This document shows positions 14,810-22,560 of a stretch of 43,909 bases of DNA, in pieces. Every line of letters begins with the position of its first letter. The first letter of the stretch is position 1. The position numbers and the translations under genes were made by a program. Source of the stretch: Oscillospiraceae bacterium (GTDB lineage: Bacteria; Bacillota; Clostridia; Oscillospirales; Ruminococcaceae). The notes under the pieces were generated by a model, which searched no databases, was not told the DNA's origin, and was given only the letters and a program-made list of their open reading frames with translations. The stretch covers positions 1-43,909 of the forward strand of contig JAFYZY010000029.1 in assembly GCA_017548485.1 (NCBI GenBank), read 5' to 3'.

Positions 14810-16015
14810 TCAGATAACGACCAGGCCGTATCTGCTGACAAGAGGTTCCAGTTCCTCCGCGCTGAGCGGTCCGGTGTAGGCGGCTCTTCCCTGAAAGACT
14901 CTGAGAGCGGTTTCCAGTACCGCGGGTTCGCTGCTGCGGAAGCACACAGGGTTTTTGAATCTCCACTGAACAGCCTCAAGCTCGAAGATATCGGCATCAT
15001 CAAGATCTATGCCCATGATCTCGCCCTTTCCGAATCCGGCAGCATCAGCGCGCAGATCTTCTCCGCAAGGTATGAATCTTTCCGGTGCGGCTCCTATTCC
15101 CAGGAGGAAAACCTCTCTTTCGACCGAGAGGAAGATCTCATTGTGCTTGTCTTTTTCAGGCAGTTCTGCACTCTTGAGAACTGAAGCAAGAGCTCTGATG
15201 TGAGATGCGTCGGTGCCGCAGCATCCTCCGAAGACCTTGACTCCCGCAGCTATCATCTCCGGGATATGTCTCACGAATTCATCCGGGGGGCAGTCATATA
15301 CCACATTTCCGTCCACGGTCTTCGGTATGCCGGCATTCGGCTTTGCCAGAAGGGGCACATTGGCATAATCAGACAGTCTTATCAGCTGAGGGACCATATC
15401 GTCCGGACCGAAGGAGCAGTTCAGACCGAAGATGTCCGCGCCCATCGACTGGAGAGTGACGCATGCCGCCGCCACGTCGGCGCCGGTGATCGTTCTCCCT
15501 TTTTTGTTACAGGTGAAACTTACCATCACCGGCTTGGTGCTGACCGTTCTCACGGCAAGCATCGCAGCCCGGGCATCGGCGACTGAGGATATGGTCTCTA
15601 TGACGAACAGGTCGACTCCAGACCGCTCAAGGGCGGAAGCCTGTTCGAGGTAAGTCTCATATATCTCCTCAAAATGATCGTGTGCCATTGAGGGAATGAA
15701 GAGATTGGACGGAGCGAGGTCTCCGGCAACATAAACGCCGTTTCCTGCGACTTCCCTGGACAGCGCAGACAGTCTCATGTTGTAGTCAGTGACGCTGTTA
15801 CGCAGTCCGTATTTCTCCATCTTGACTCTGTTTGCACCGAAAGTCGGGGTGTAGATCACCTGGGAGCCTGCATCGATATACGAGCTCTGGATTTCGCGGA
15901 TTACTTCCGGATGCAGCAGAGACCACTCCTCGCTGCTTATCTCTCCCGTATATCCTCTCTTGATGAGCTCGGTGCCCATGGCGCCGTCCAGTATCAGCGG
16001 AAACTCAAATCTCAT
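14810..16015 (-). CDS. Homocysteine S-methyltransferase with C-terminal extension
   Basis: A 401-residue protein. Residues 1-285 are a homocysteine-binding zinc barrel: LDGAMGTELIKRG at the N-terminus, PTFGANR near 57, and the three zinc cysteines at NC200S and GGC265C266GT. It should transfer a methyl group to homocysteine to give methionine; the donor (methyltetrahydrofolate, S-methylmethionine or betaine) cannot be told. The roughly 115-residue extension ends PVCFRSSEPAVLETAL...GRAAYTG...YGLVVI, which resembles the start of a MetH-type pterin-binding barrel but with the usual Asp and Asn changed, so it looks like a truncated or degenerate domain. It starts one base after the luxS stop, an operon that remakes methionine from LuxS-derived homocysteine. 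Confidence 0.88.
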   Translation of the reverse strand: MRFEFPLILDGAMGTELIKRGYTGEISSEEWSLLHPEVIREIQSSYIDAGSQVIYTPTFGANRVKMEKYGLRNSVTDYNMRLSALSREVAGNGVYVAGDLAPSNLFIPSMAHDHFEEIYETYLEQASALERSGVDLFVIETISSVADARAAMLAVRTVSTKPVMVSFTCNKKGRTITGADVAAACVTLQSMGADIFGLNCSFGPDDMVPQLIRLSDYANVPLLAKPNAGIPKTVDGNVVYDCPPDEFVRHIPEMIAAGVKVFGGCCGTDASHIRALASVLKSAELPEKDKHNEIFLSVEREVFLLGIGAAPERFIPCGEDLRADAAGFGKGEIMGIDLDDADIFELEAVQWRFKNPVCFRSSEPAVLETALRVFQGRAAYTGPLSAEELEPLVSRYGLVVI

Positions 16016-16016
16016 G

Positions 16017-16493
16017 TCAAACCTCCTGTCCCGGATAGCAGAAGTTCTTCTCTTCCGTCAGGGCTTTTCTGTATCTGCTTATATAGTATTTTGCCATATC
16101 CAGATTCTGTTCCGACCAGTTGCCGCACTGTTCCGGCGCGGCTCCGGGGATGTCTCCTTCAAAGGAGAGGATGAAATCGCACATTTCAAGGACCAGCGGA
16201 TACACTTCTTCCGGCGACAGGTCGCCGAACATGACCAGATAGAACCCGGTCCTGCAGCCCATGGGTCCGAAGTATATGATCTCATCCTTCCGCGGACTGT
16301 TTCTGAGGAAAGTGGCCCCCAGGTGTTCCACGGTGTGGACCGCAGGCATGTCCATGACAGGTTCCCGGTTTGGCTTTGTGACTCTCAGATCGAACGTGGT
16401 CACGGCGGTGCTGCCGCTGCTGTCCTTGCGGGAAACATAGAGCCCCGGCAAAAGACGGATATGGTCCACCGTGAAACTGGCGATAGTCTCCAT
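16017..16493 (-). CDS. luxS: S-ribosylhomocysteine lyase LuxS
   Basis: A 158-residue protein, the normal LuxS length. Metal ligands are visible at H53 and H57 (HTVEH) and C123 (EQCGN). The catalytic Cys is C80 in MGCRTGFY, and Arg in VTTFDLRVTKPN fits the conserved FDLR segment. LuxS splits S-ribosylhomocysteine into homocysteine and DPD, the precursor of autoinducer-2. An open frame reaches 16574, but AAGGAG precedes the ATG at 16493 and METIASFTVDH matches the family start. A TATAAT (minus strand, 16530-16525) is the likely -10. The downstream methyltransferase one base away completes the activated-methyl recycling step. No Pfs/MtnN nucleosidase gene is in the window. Confidence 0.96.
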   Translation of the reverse strand: METIASFTVDHIRLLPGLYVSRKDSSGSTAVTTFDLRVTKPNREPVMDMPAVHTVEHLGATFLRNSPRKDEIIYFGPMGCRTGFYLVMFGDLSPEEVYPLVLEMCDFILSFEGDIPGAAPEQCGNWSEQNLDMAKYYISRYRKALTEEKNFCYPGQEV

Positions 16494-16564
16494 GTACAGA
16501 TCTCCTTCTGTGTATCTTGGGGAAATTATAGCCCCAAACACAGGCAAAGGGGAATACCTTCTGT

Positions 16565-16593
16565 TTGCCCGCACGGGATGCCGGACATATAAT
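16565..16593 (+). promoter_or_regulatory. Promoter of alpha/beta hydrolase operon
   Basis: TTGCCC (16565-16570) and consensus TATAAT (16588-16593), 17 bp apart and about 36 bp upstream of the esterase start, divergent from luxS. Confidence 0.65.
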
Positions 16594-16628
16594 TAAGATA
16601 CAGAAATACTACAGACGAGGTGGATAAG

Positions 16629-17576
16629 ATGCGTACCGAAAGATTCGATCTCAACAGCGACGGTTCCGCTAGACTGATGGTGGATATCTATGACGAGAAG
16701 CCCGCTGACAGCAAGGCTCCCGCACTCATCTATGTGCCCGGCGGAGCTTTCATGATGTGCGTGGAGACTGACAGGGGAGAGATCGCCTCCAGATTGGTGG
16801 AGCGCGGATTCCGCGTTTCCTGCACATATGTATATCCCGTAGGCAGAGCCTACAGGTTCCCTCAGGTGACCATCGATCTCATGAAGGCGATAAAACTGGT
16901 CAGGGATCACAGCGAGGAGTGGTCGGTGGATCCCGACAGGATAGTCATCGGAGGAGGCTCCGCAGGAGCGTTCATCTGCATGACCTGCGGCAACCTCTGG
17001 AACAGACCGGACCTGATGGAAGCGGCCGGGTGCACAGGGGAAGAGGGGAAACCCAATGCAATGGTACTCGGATTCGGCCCCATGTTCTGCGGGCAGCAGA
17101 CCGCCGACGCCCAGCTCACATACGTTGCCAACGGAGATCTGGTGGGTGACCAGACTCCTCCCGCGTTCTTCCATCACGCGAGAAAGGACGCGCTGGTGTC
17201 GGTCTATCAGACGATTGCGATGCTGGATGCGATGGAGCGCCACAAGAGACCGTTCGGAGTCTATATCTCCTCCAACGGCGATCACGGCGACACAAGCTCC
17301 CAGAAGAGATATCTGGAGAAGGACGGGACGGCGTCGCCCTGCGTGGACGACTGGTTCCCCGGATGCTGGCAGTTCCTGCAGAACGAGCTCGGCATGAGAC
17401 AGGACGTCGGGGAGAGAGAACCGATGGTGATGCCTCCGCTCTCCTGCGAGATCCCCATCGTACCGGAAGGAAGCGTTCCCACGAAGTTCGAGGATATGCC
17501 CTTCGGACAGGCGGACGACCTGCATATGCCGTTCAGCACAAGGTTCTTCGACAAGGATTTCGACGTATACAAATGA
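16629..17576 (+). CDS. Alpha/beta hydrolase (acetyl-esterase-like)
   Basis: A 315-residue protein. LIYVPGGAFMM at 33-43 is the oxyanion region that replaces the HGGG of hormone-sensitive-lipase-type esterases. The nucleophile elbow is GGGSAGAF (Ser111). DALVSVYQTI and SNGDHGDTS fit the acid and catalytic-His loops. It resembles BD-FAE/acetylxylan-esterase-like proteins common in gut Clostridia, which deacylate plant polysaccharides, but here the protein is cytoplasmic with no signal peptide. GTG at 16620 is in frame, but GAGGTGG acts as the ribosome binding site for ATG at 16629. It is followed 57 bp later by a dienelactone-hydrolase-like gene, with a TACAAT-rich stretch between them that could hold another promoter. 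Confidence 0.85.
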   Translation: MRTERFDLNSDGSARLMVDIYDEKPADSKAPALIYVPGGAFMMCVETDRGEIASRLVERGFRVSCTYVYPVGRAYRFPQVTIDLMKAIKLVRDHSEEWSVDPDRIVIGGGSAGAFICMTCGNLWNRPDLMEAAGCTGEEGKPNAMVLGFGPMFCGQQTADAQLTYVANGDLVGDQTPPAFFHHARKDALVSVYQTIAMLDAMERHKRPFGVYISSNGDHGDTSSQKRYLEKDGTASPCVDDWFPGCWQFLQNELGMRQDVGEREPMVMPPLSCEIPIVPEGSVPTKFEDMPFGQADDLHMPFSTRFFDKDFDVYK

Positions 17577-17633
17577 GCCGAAAGATAATGTACAATAAAT
17601 CTATAAACAGAAATAAAAAACGGAGGTTTGATC

Positions 17634-18395
17634 ATGTGGAATTCATTTAACACAGCGGACTATGAAGGCATCATGTCCGAGACCGTCGTGATCGACGGTT
17701 ATAACGGCGACAAGATCCGCGTCTATTATTCCCGTCCCATGGGCTCAGGCCCCTATCCGGGAATAGTGCTGATCCCGCACATGCCCGGCTGGGATGAGTG
17801 GCTCAGAGAGCAGTGCAACCGCTTCAGCCGCCATGGTTATGCAGTGGTATGCCCCAATATCTATGAGCGCGTAGGCCACGGCACACCCACCGAAGTCAGT
17901 GCTAGGGCAAGAGAGAACGGCGGAGTCCCTGACGAGAGCGTCATGGGCGACACGGCTGCTTCCCTCAGCTTCCTCAAGTGCCAGACCAACTCCAACGGCA
18001 AGGCCGGCGTCATCGGAATGTGCTCAGGCGGACGCCATACCTTCCTCGCGGCCTGCACGGTACCCGGATTCGACTGCGCAGTCGACTGCTGGGGCGGCGT
18101 GACCAATCCCGCAGGAATGGGCGCTCCGGATCAGAAGGCTCCGCTCGATTACGCCGCTGACCTTAACATCCCGCTTCTCGGTATCTTCGGAAACGAGGAC
18201 TTCTGGCCCAACAAGGACGCAGTCGATGAGATGGAGAAGGTACTGACCGAACTCGGAAAGGATTTCGAGTTCCACAGATACGACGGAGCCGGACACGGCA
18301 TCTGGTATTATGACAAGCCGATGTACCGTCAGGAAGCCGCGATGGATTCCTGGGAGAAGGCAATGGCATTCTTTGACAAACATCTAAAGGAATAA
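17634..18395 (+). CDS. Dienelactone hydrolase family protein
   Basis: A 253-residue alpha/beta hydrolase of the DLH family. The nucleophile is Cys130 in GMCSGGRH, typical of dienelactone hydrolases (Cys rather than Ser). GIFGNEDFW holds the catalytic Asp and DGAGHGIW the catalytic His. LIPHMPGWDEWLREQCNRFSRHGYAVVCPNIY matches the family core. The dienelactone reaction itself belongs to aerobic aromatic degradation; in anaerobes family members hydrolyse other lactones or esters of unknown identity. CGGAGG lies seven bases before ATG at 17634 (a TTG at 17628 is less well placed). Its stop overlaps the next start by one base (TAATG), so it is translationally coupled to the radical SAM enzyme. 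Confidence 0.88.
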   Translation: MWNSFNTADYEGIMSETVVIDGYNGDKIRVYYSRPMGSGPYPGIVLIPHMPGWDEWLREQCNRFSRHGYAVVCPNIYERVGHGTPTEVSARARENGGVPDESVMGDTAASLSFLKCQTNSNGKAGVIGMCSGGRHTFLAACTVPGFDCAVDCWGGVTNPAGMGAPDQKAPLDYAADLNIPLLGIFGNEDFWPNKDAVDEMEKVLTELGKDFEFHRYDGAGHGIWYYDKPMYRQEAAMDSWEKAMAFFDKHLKE

Positions 18396-19579
18396 TGGCT
18401 TCCAAAAACACTGAGCCTTTCGCGATCATCGCGAAGCCGGTGGGATCGAGGTGCAACCTCAGGTGCAGATACTGCTACTACCTTGAGAAAGGCAAGTACT
18501 CCACCCATGAAGTCCAGAACAGGATGAGCAACACCCTTCTGGAACGGCTCATACGGCAGACCATAGAAGCGAGCCCGGGACCCGTGGTGTCATTTACGTG
18601 GCACGGCGGCGAACCGGCCCTCGCCGGCCTGGATTTCTATGAGAAGGTGGTCTACTACGAGAAGAGATATCTTCCCAGAGGCTGGCAGGTTTGGAACAAT
18701 CTTCAGACGAACGGCACGCTCCTCACTGAGGAGTGGTGCCGTTTCCTCAGAGACAACCGGTTCGACATAGGAGTGAGCATCGACGGAACCGAGCTGGTCC
18801 ATGACAGGAACAGGCTCGATATCGGCGGGCATCCTACCTATGCGAAAGTGACGGAATCCATAAAGAGACTGCAGAAGTACGGCATCAATCCGGATCTGCT
18901 GTGCACCGTGACGTCGGATTCGGCATCGTATCCGGTCGATGTGTACAGGGCACTGAGAGACCTGGGGACTGAATGGATACAGTTCATCCCCGTGATCGTC
19001 AGGCTTCCGGACGGCACCATGACCAGGGAGTCGGTCACCCCGGAAGCTTACGGAAGGTTCCTCTGCGAGATATTCGATGAGTGGATCGGAAACGATCTAG
19101 GCAAGACCGACGTTCAGCTGTTTGCCGAGACGTCAAGAGTCTGGGCGGGCGGTGAACCGTCGCTCTGCTGGATGACCGGGACCTGCGGAAGAGTGCTGGT
19201 CGTCGAAGAGGACGGAGGTATCTACTCCTGTGACCATTTTGTCGACTCCGACCACAGGCTGGGCACCATGCCTTCCACCAGACTGGAGGACGCGCTGACA
19301 AGTCAGTTCCAGCACGACTTCGGCCAGTCCAAACGGACTGCTTTGACTGCCGAGTGCAGGAAATGCCCATACCTCAGCGCCTGCGGCGGAGGCTGCCTTA
19401 AGGACCGCTTTGCCATATCCGCTGACGGGGAAGAGGGCATGTATTATCTCTGCAGCGGGCTCAGACAGTATTTCGCCCACGCAAAGCCCGTGATAGACAG
19501 GGTGATGGACATGAGCCGCAGGGGAATGGATCCGGCTTCCATAATGAAAGAACTAAGGAAAGAGAAGGAAAATGGTTAA
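18395..19579 (+). CDS. Radical SAM/SPASM enzyme, anaerobic sulfatase-maturase (anSME) type
   Basis: A 394-residue protein. The radical SAM cluster is C20NLRC24RYC27YY. WHGGEPALAGLDFY and NLQTNGTLL are standard barrel motifs. The C-terminal SPASM region has GGIYSCDHFVDSDHRLG and CRKCPYLSACGGGCLKDRF, matching anSME, which oxidises an active-site Cys or Ser of sulfatases to formylglycine under anaerobiosis. No sulfatase gene lies in the window; substrates may be encoded elsewhere, or this may be a related SPASM peptide-modifying enzyme, although no small precursor peptide gene is visible around it. It is coupled to the DLH gene upstream (one-base overlap) and overlaps the histidine phosphatase downstream by 8 bp. 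Confidence 0.9.
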   Translation: MASKNTEPFAIIAKPVGSRCNLRCRYCYYLEKGKYSTHEVQNRMSNTLLERLIRQTIEASPGPVVSFTWHGGEPALAGLDFYEKVVYYEKRYLPRGWQVWNNLQTNGTLLTEEWCRFLRDNRFDIGVSIDGTELVHDRNRLDIGGHPTYAKVTESIKRLQKYGINPDLLCTVTSDSASYPVDVYRALRDLGTEWIQFIPVIVRLPDGTMTRESVTPEAYGRFLCEIFDEWIGNDLGKTDVQLFAETSRVWAGGEPSLCWMTGTCGRVLVVEEDGGIYSCDHFVDSDHRLGTMPSTRLEDALTSQFQHDFGQSKRTALTAECRKCPYLSACGGGCLKDRFAISADGEEGMYYLCSGLRQYFAHAKPVIDRVMDMSRRGMDPASIMKELRKEKENG

Positions 19580-20228
19580 TCTCTATATCGTCAGACACGG
19601 CGAGACTGTAAACAACGTGCTGAGGGTCATCCAGGGCTGGGCGAACAGTCCTCTGACCGAGAAGGGGATAGCGCAGGCGGTCGCGGACGGAAAGATGCTG
19701 CAGGACGTGCATTTCGATTCTGCCTGGGCGAGCGAGCTCAAGCGCCAGCAGGAGACCGCTCAGCTGATACTCGACCAGAACAGGACCGGCAGCGTACCGG
19801 AGATCAGCATAGACAACGGCCTCAAGGAACTAAGTTACGGCAAGTACGACGGACTCAGCTATGTCCTTCTGAACGAAGGCATCGGCAGGGCCACGGGCAT
19901 CTATGACTACAGGGAATACCGCAGCAAGGTCGGCAATATGGTGTTCGCCGATGTCATGGCGTCGACCGACGAGACCGGCGCCGCGGAGACCAGCGAGGTC
20001 CTGCAGACCAGGATGATGAACACTATAGACAGGATCTGCAGGGAAACGGAGGAGGCCGGAGGCGGAAACGTGCTCATGGTCAGCTCCGGTGCTTCCATGG
20101 GACTGCTCATGCCGATTATCGACAAGGTCAACGGCGACAAGGCATACGTCAACAACGGCGGCGTCGTAACGATAAAGTATGAGAACGGCGAGTACGAAGT
20201 GCTGTCGATAAGAGATCCCGAGATCTGA
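19572..20228 (+). CDS. Histidine phosphatase (phosphoglycerate mutase-like) family protein
   Basis: A 218-residue protein with the IVRHGETVNN motif at the N-terminus; His in RHGE is the phospho-acceptor. WASELKRQQETAQLI, LKELSYGKYDGLSY and NVLMVSSGASMG follow the family, but in the last one the second catalytic His (normally SHG) is replaced by SSG. That change suggests altered or lost phosphatase activity, although other His residues could not be checked. Cofactor-dependent mutase, alpha-ribazole phosphatase and broad-specificity phosphatase are all possible relatives. Its start lies inside the end of the radical SAM gene, the last gene of this operon before the terminator at 20251. Confidence 0.83.
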   Translation: MVNLYIVRHGETVNNVLRVIQGWANSPLTEKGIAQAVADGKMLQDVHFDSAWASELKRQQETAQLILDQNRTGSVPEISIDNGLKELSYGKYDGLSYVLLNEGIGRATGIYDYREYRSKVGNMVFADVMASTDETGAAETSEVLQTRMMNTIDRICRETEEAGGGNVLMVSSGASMGLLMPIIDKVNGDKAYVNNGGVVTIKYENGEYEVLSIRDPEI

Positions 20229-20250
20229 GAGCATCAAACACATAAAACGA

Positions 20251-20278
20251 GGCCCGAAGAGCGATCTTCGGGCCTTTT
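20251..20278 (+). terminator. Terminator between convergent genes
   Basis: GGCCCGAAGA (20251-20260) pairs with TCTTCGGGCC (20265-20274) around a GCGA tetraloop, followed by TTTT. On the minus strand it is followed by TCGTTTTATG, so it may also act for the serine hydrolase gene. Confidence 0.85.
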
Positions 20279-20297
20279 GGTATATCTGGGATTGTTT

Positions 20298-21815
20298 TCA
20301 GAGTCTGACTTTTCTGCCTTTGCACTCATGCACGACCGGGGGCAGGTACTCATGGAGCATGTCCTTGGTGTTGGTCAGCAGCAGGTCTCCGGGACGATCT
20401 CCCTTGCGGATGAGCACGTCGGACACGGACCAGCCGTTCAGCCACTTGATTATTACATGCAGCGAACCGTCTTCGTTGAACTCGGCGCAGCATGCGACTC
20501 TAGTGAGGCCTTCAAGGGGATTGACCACATCCTGGAACTTCCATCTGCCGTCCAGACCGCAGAGGAACTTCCTGTCGCGGTTCAGAGTCAGCATGACGGC
20601 ATCGTTCTTCGGGCGGATGTCCACAGTTACCGTCTCGGGATTTATGGAGCGGTCATGGAACAGATACCAGAAGTCTCTGTTGCCCGGTGCCACCTCGATG
20701 AACGGTACGAAGGAGCCTTCTTCCAGGTAATATGTGCCGAACAGATCTTCCGAACCTTCCGGAATGGCAGAAGCCGGCAGAGGGTCTATCTTCCTGCTGG
20801 TCGCGTAATCGCTGAGCGACTTCAGCGCGGCGGGATCTTCCGGGAGCTTCTCATCGGAGATCTCCTCCATGAAGTGCTGGATCGCCAGGATGCAGTTGTT
20901 GCATCCTTCGGGATCGCGTCCGGACTGGTGGATGGCTGCGACGGCGTGCTTCTCGGGCCAGATGATGCACAGCTGTCCCTGACCGCCGTCGAAGCGGAAC
21001 ATGCCGGGAGTGGTGTTCAGCCACAGCTGCCAGCCGTATCCGGCGGAGGAGTTGTCGGCTCCGTGCACCGGGCCGTTCTCCACCTGAAGGCTGGTGGCCT
21101 CTCTCATCCATTCCGGATCGATGAGCTGTTTACCGAAGGCCTTTCCGCCGTTGGCGTAGAGCATCCCGAGGCGCAGGTTGGCCTCAGTGGTCGCGCACAG
21201 ACCGGGCTCAGCGGTGCGTCCGTCGGAGAACTTCTGCCAGATGATCTCATCATCTTCTATGCCCATCTCATGGAACAGGGTCTCCCTGAGGTATGTGACC
21301 ATATCTCTTCCGGTGACCTTCTCGACTATGGCTCCGATCACGGAAGCACCGGTGGTGTTGTAAAGGAAAGTGGTGCCGGGCTCATGCTCGATCTCGCTGC
21401 CGAGGAAGTTCTCAAGCCAGGTGTCGTTGAGGCGGGGCATTCCCTTGGTGCCGGAGGACATGCTGAGCAGATCCCTCACGCGGACCTTCTCCATGCCGGG
21501 CTTTACCTCGATGCCGAATCCTTTTATCTCATCGGCGAAGATGTCGACCAGCAGATCCTCCACGGAGAGCAGTCCTTCCGTGACTGCCATTCCGAGGGCG
21601 GTCGCGGTATAGCTCTTGCCGAGGCTGTGGCAGGAATGGGGGATGTTGGGACCGTAGGGATCAGTGAATGACTCGCATATGATCTCGTCGTCCACTGCCA
21701 TGATGAATCCGTGGACCTCGTTTCCCAGGGAATGGAGCTCTCTAAGCAGCTGCTCGGTCCTCGCGGAAGAGATCCCGTGGGACTCGGGTGATACCCGTTT
21801 CAGAACCTTTTTCAT
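20298..21815 (-). CDS. Serine hydrolase, beta-lactamase/class C fold
   Basis: A 505-residue protein. The SxxK nucleophile motif is S64LGK67 (HSCHSLGKSYT), and the YxN motif is Y152N (FLYNTTGASV). The first 350 residues form a beta-lactamase/DD-peptidase fold (PF00144), with HEMGIEDDEI and GYGWQLWLN typical of the esterase subfamily. The last 150 residues are a beta-rich domain similar to those in bacterial serine hydrolases of unknown role. There is no signal peptide, so a cytoplasmic esterase or amidase role is more likely than cell-wall work or antibiotic resistance. The ribosome binding site GAGAGGAATT lies upstream of the ATG. A long antisense open frame (20277-21671) is a shadow of this gene. 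Confidence 0.88.
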   Translation of the reverse strand: MKKVLKRVSPESHGISSARTEQLLRELHSLGNEVHGFIMAVDDEIICESFTDPYGPNIPHSCHSLGKSYTATALGMAVTEGLLSVEDLLVDIFADEIKGFGIEVKPGMEKVRVRDLLSMSSGTKGMPRLNDTWLENFLGSEIEHEPGTTFLYNTTGASVIGAIVEKVTGRDMVTYLRETLFHEMGIEDDEIIWQKFSDGRTAEPGLCATTEANLRLGMLYANGGKAFGKQLIDPEWMREATSLQVENGPVHGADNSSAGYGWQLWLNTTPGMFRFDGGQGQLCIIWPEKHAVAAIHQSGRDPEGCNNCILAIQHFMEEISDEKLPEDPAALKSLSDYATSRKIDPLPASAIPEGSEDLFGTYYLEEGSFVPFIEVAPGNRDFWYLFHDRSINPETVTVDIRPKNDAVMLTLNRDRKFLCGLDGRWKFQDVVNPLEGLTRVACCAEFNEDGSLHVIIKWLNGWSVSDVLIRKGDRPGDLLLTNTKDMLHEYLPPVVHECKGRKVRL

Positions 21816-21876
21816 ATTAGTAATTCCTCTCTGTCAGATTGTTTCTATATGTTCCGCAGCTATCGCGGATAACGCA

Positions 21877-22560
21877 CTAGATGTAGAAAACTCTGTTCAC
21901 GAACTCGCGCAGCGGACGGAAGAGACCTACGCAGATCAGGAATGTGCCCGAAACGAACAGAGCTATGGTGGCGAACAGCGACCATCTGAACATCGCCGTG
22001 TCGAATGTGATGTGCTGGAAGAACTCAAGAAGGATGCAGAACGCTCCCAGTATTATCTGCAGACCGCCGATGACTATATATCTGCCTTTTCTGAGGTATT
22101 TGAGCAGCGCAGCAGTAGCGGTGCCAATTATGCCCATTATGCCGGCGCAGGGGAAGGCGAATGACATGAACCAGTGACCGCCCGTGCGCAGGCAGAGGAA
22201 GAGCAGGAAAAGCTCCAGCGCTACTGTGTCGATGGGCAGGAATATCACCGGATTAGGATCGCGGAACCAGAACGGAAGAACGGCAATGACGAAGAACAGG
22301 AGCAGGGCTGCGAGAACGATAGAACCCCATTCGAGTCTGCCGTACAGGACCAGGCATACGGCGCTTACCGCCACGGCTGCGAGAACGGTCAGCACAGTCA
22401 GAAACGCGGCAAACGGGTCGCGGTCAAATGTCTTGTCCGGCATGCGGCTGCTGTAAGTGGATTCCGCAGAGAGACCGTCGGGATTCCAGACAGGCGTCCC
22501 GCAGAGCGGACACTTCTCCGTGCCTTCCTGCAGTTTTACTCCGCACTTGACGCAGTACAT
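21877..22560 (-). CDS. DUF6320 protein: N-terminal zinc ribbon with membrane domain
   Basis: A 227-residue protein. It begins MYCVKCGVKLQEGTEKCPLCGTPV, a CxxC...CxxC zinc ribbon, followed by about six hydrophobic segments (roughly 50-72, 78-98, 103-125, 130-155, 160-180, 190-215). This matches DUF6320, an uncharacterised family often encoded next to condensation/alcohol-acetyltransferase-like proteins. Here the start lies 25 bp inside the preceding acyltransferase gene, so the two are strongly coupled and may form a complex at the membrane, perhaps modifying a lipid or envelope component. The joint function is unknown. Confidence 0.8.
   Translation of the reverse strand: MYCVKCGVKLQEGTEKCPLCGTPVWNPDGLSAESTYSSRMPDKTFDRDPFAAFLTVLTVLAAVAVSAVCLVLYGRLEWGSIVLAALLLFFVIAVLPFWFRDPNPVIFLPIDTVALELFLLFLCLRTGGHWFMSFAFPCAGIMGIIGTATAALLKYLRKGRYIVIGGLQIILGAFCILLEFFQHITFDTAMFRWSLFATIALFVSGTFLICVGLFRPLREFVNRVFYI

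Noticed and set aside
16593..17525. 310-codon minus-strand open frame over the esterase gene
   Set aside because: Antisense shadow; the plus-strand reading has the GGSAG elbow, promoter and ribosome binding site.
20277..21671. 464-codon open frame on the plus strand
   Set aside because: It lies wholly antisense to the serine hydrolase, which has SxxK and YxN motifs and a ribosome binding site. The plus-strand product has no family features and arises from codon bias in G+C-rich DNA.
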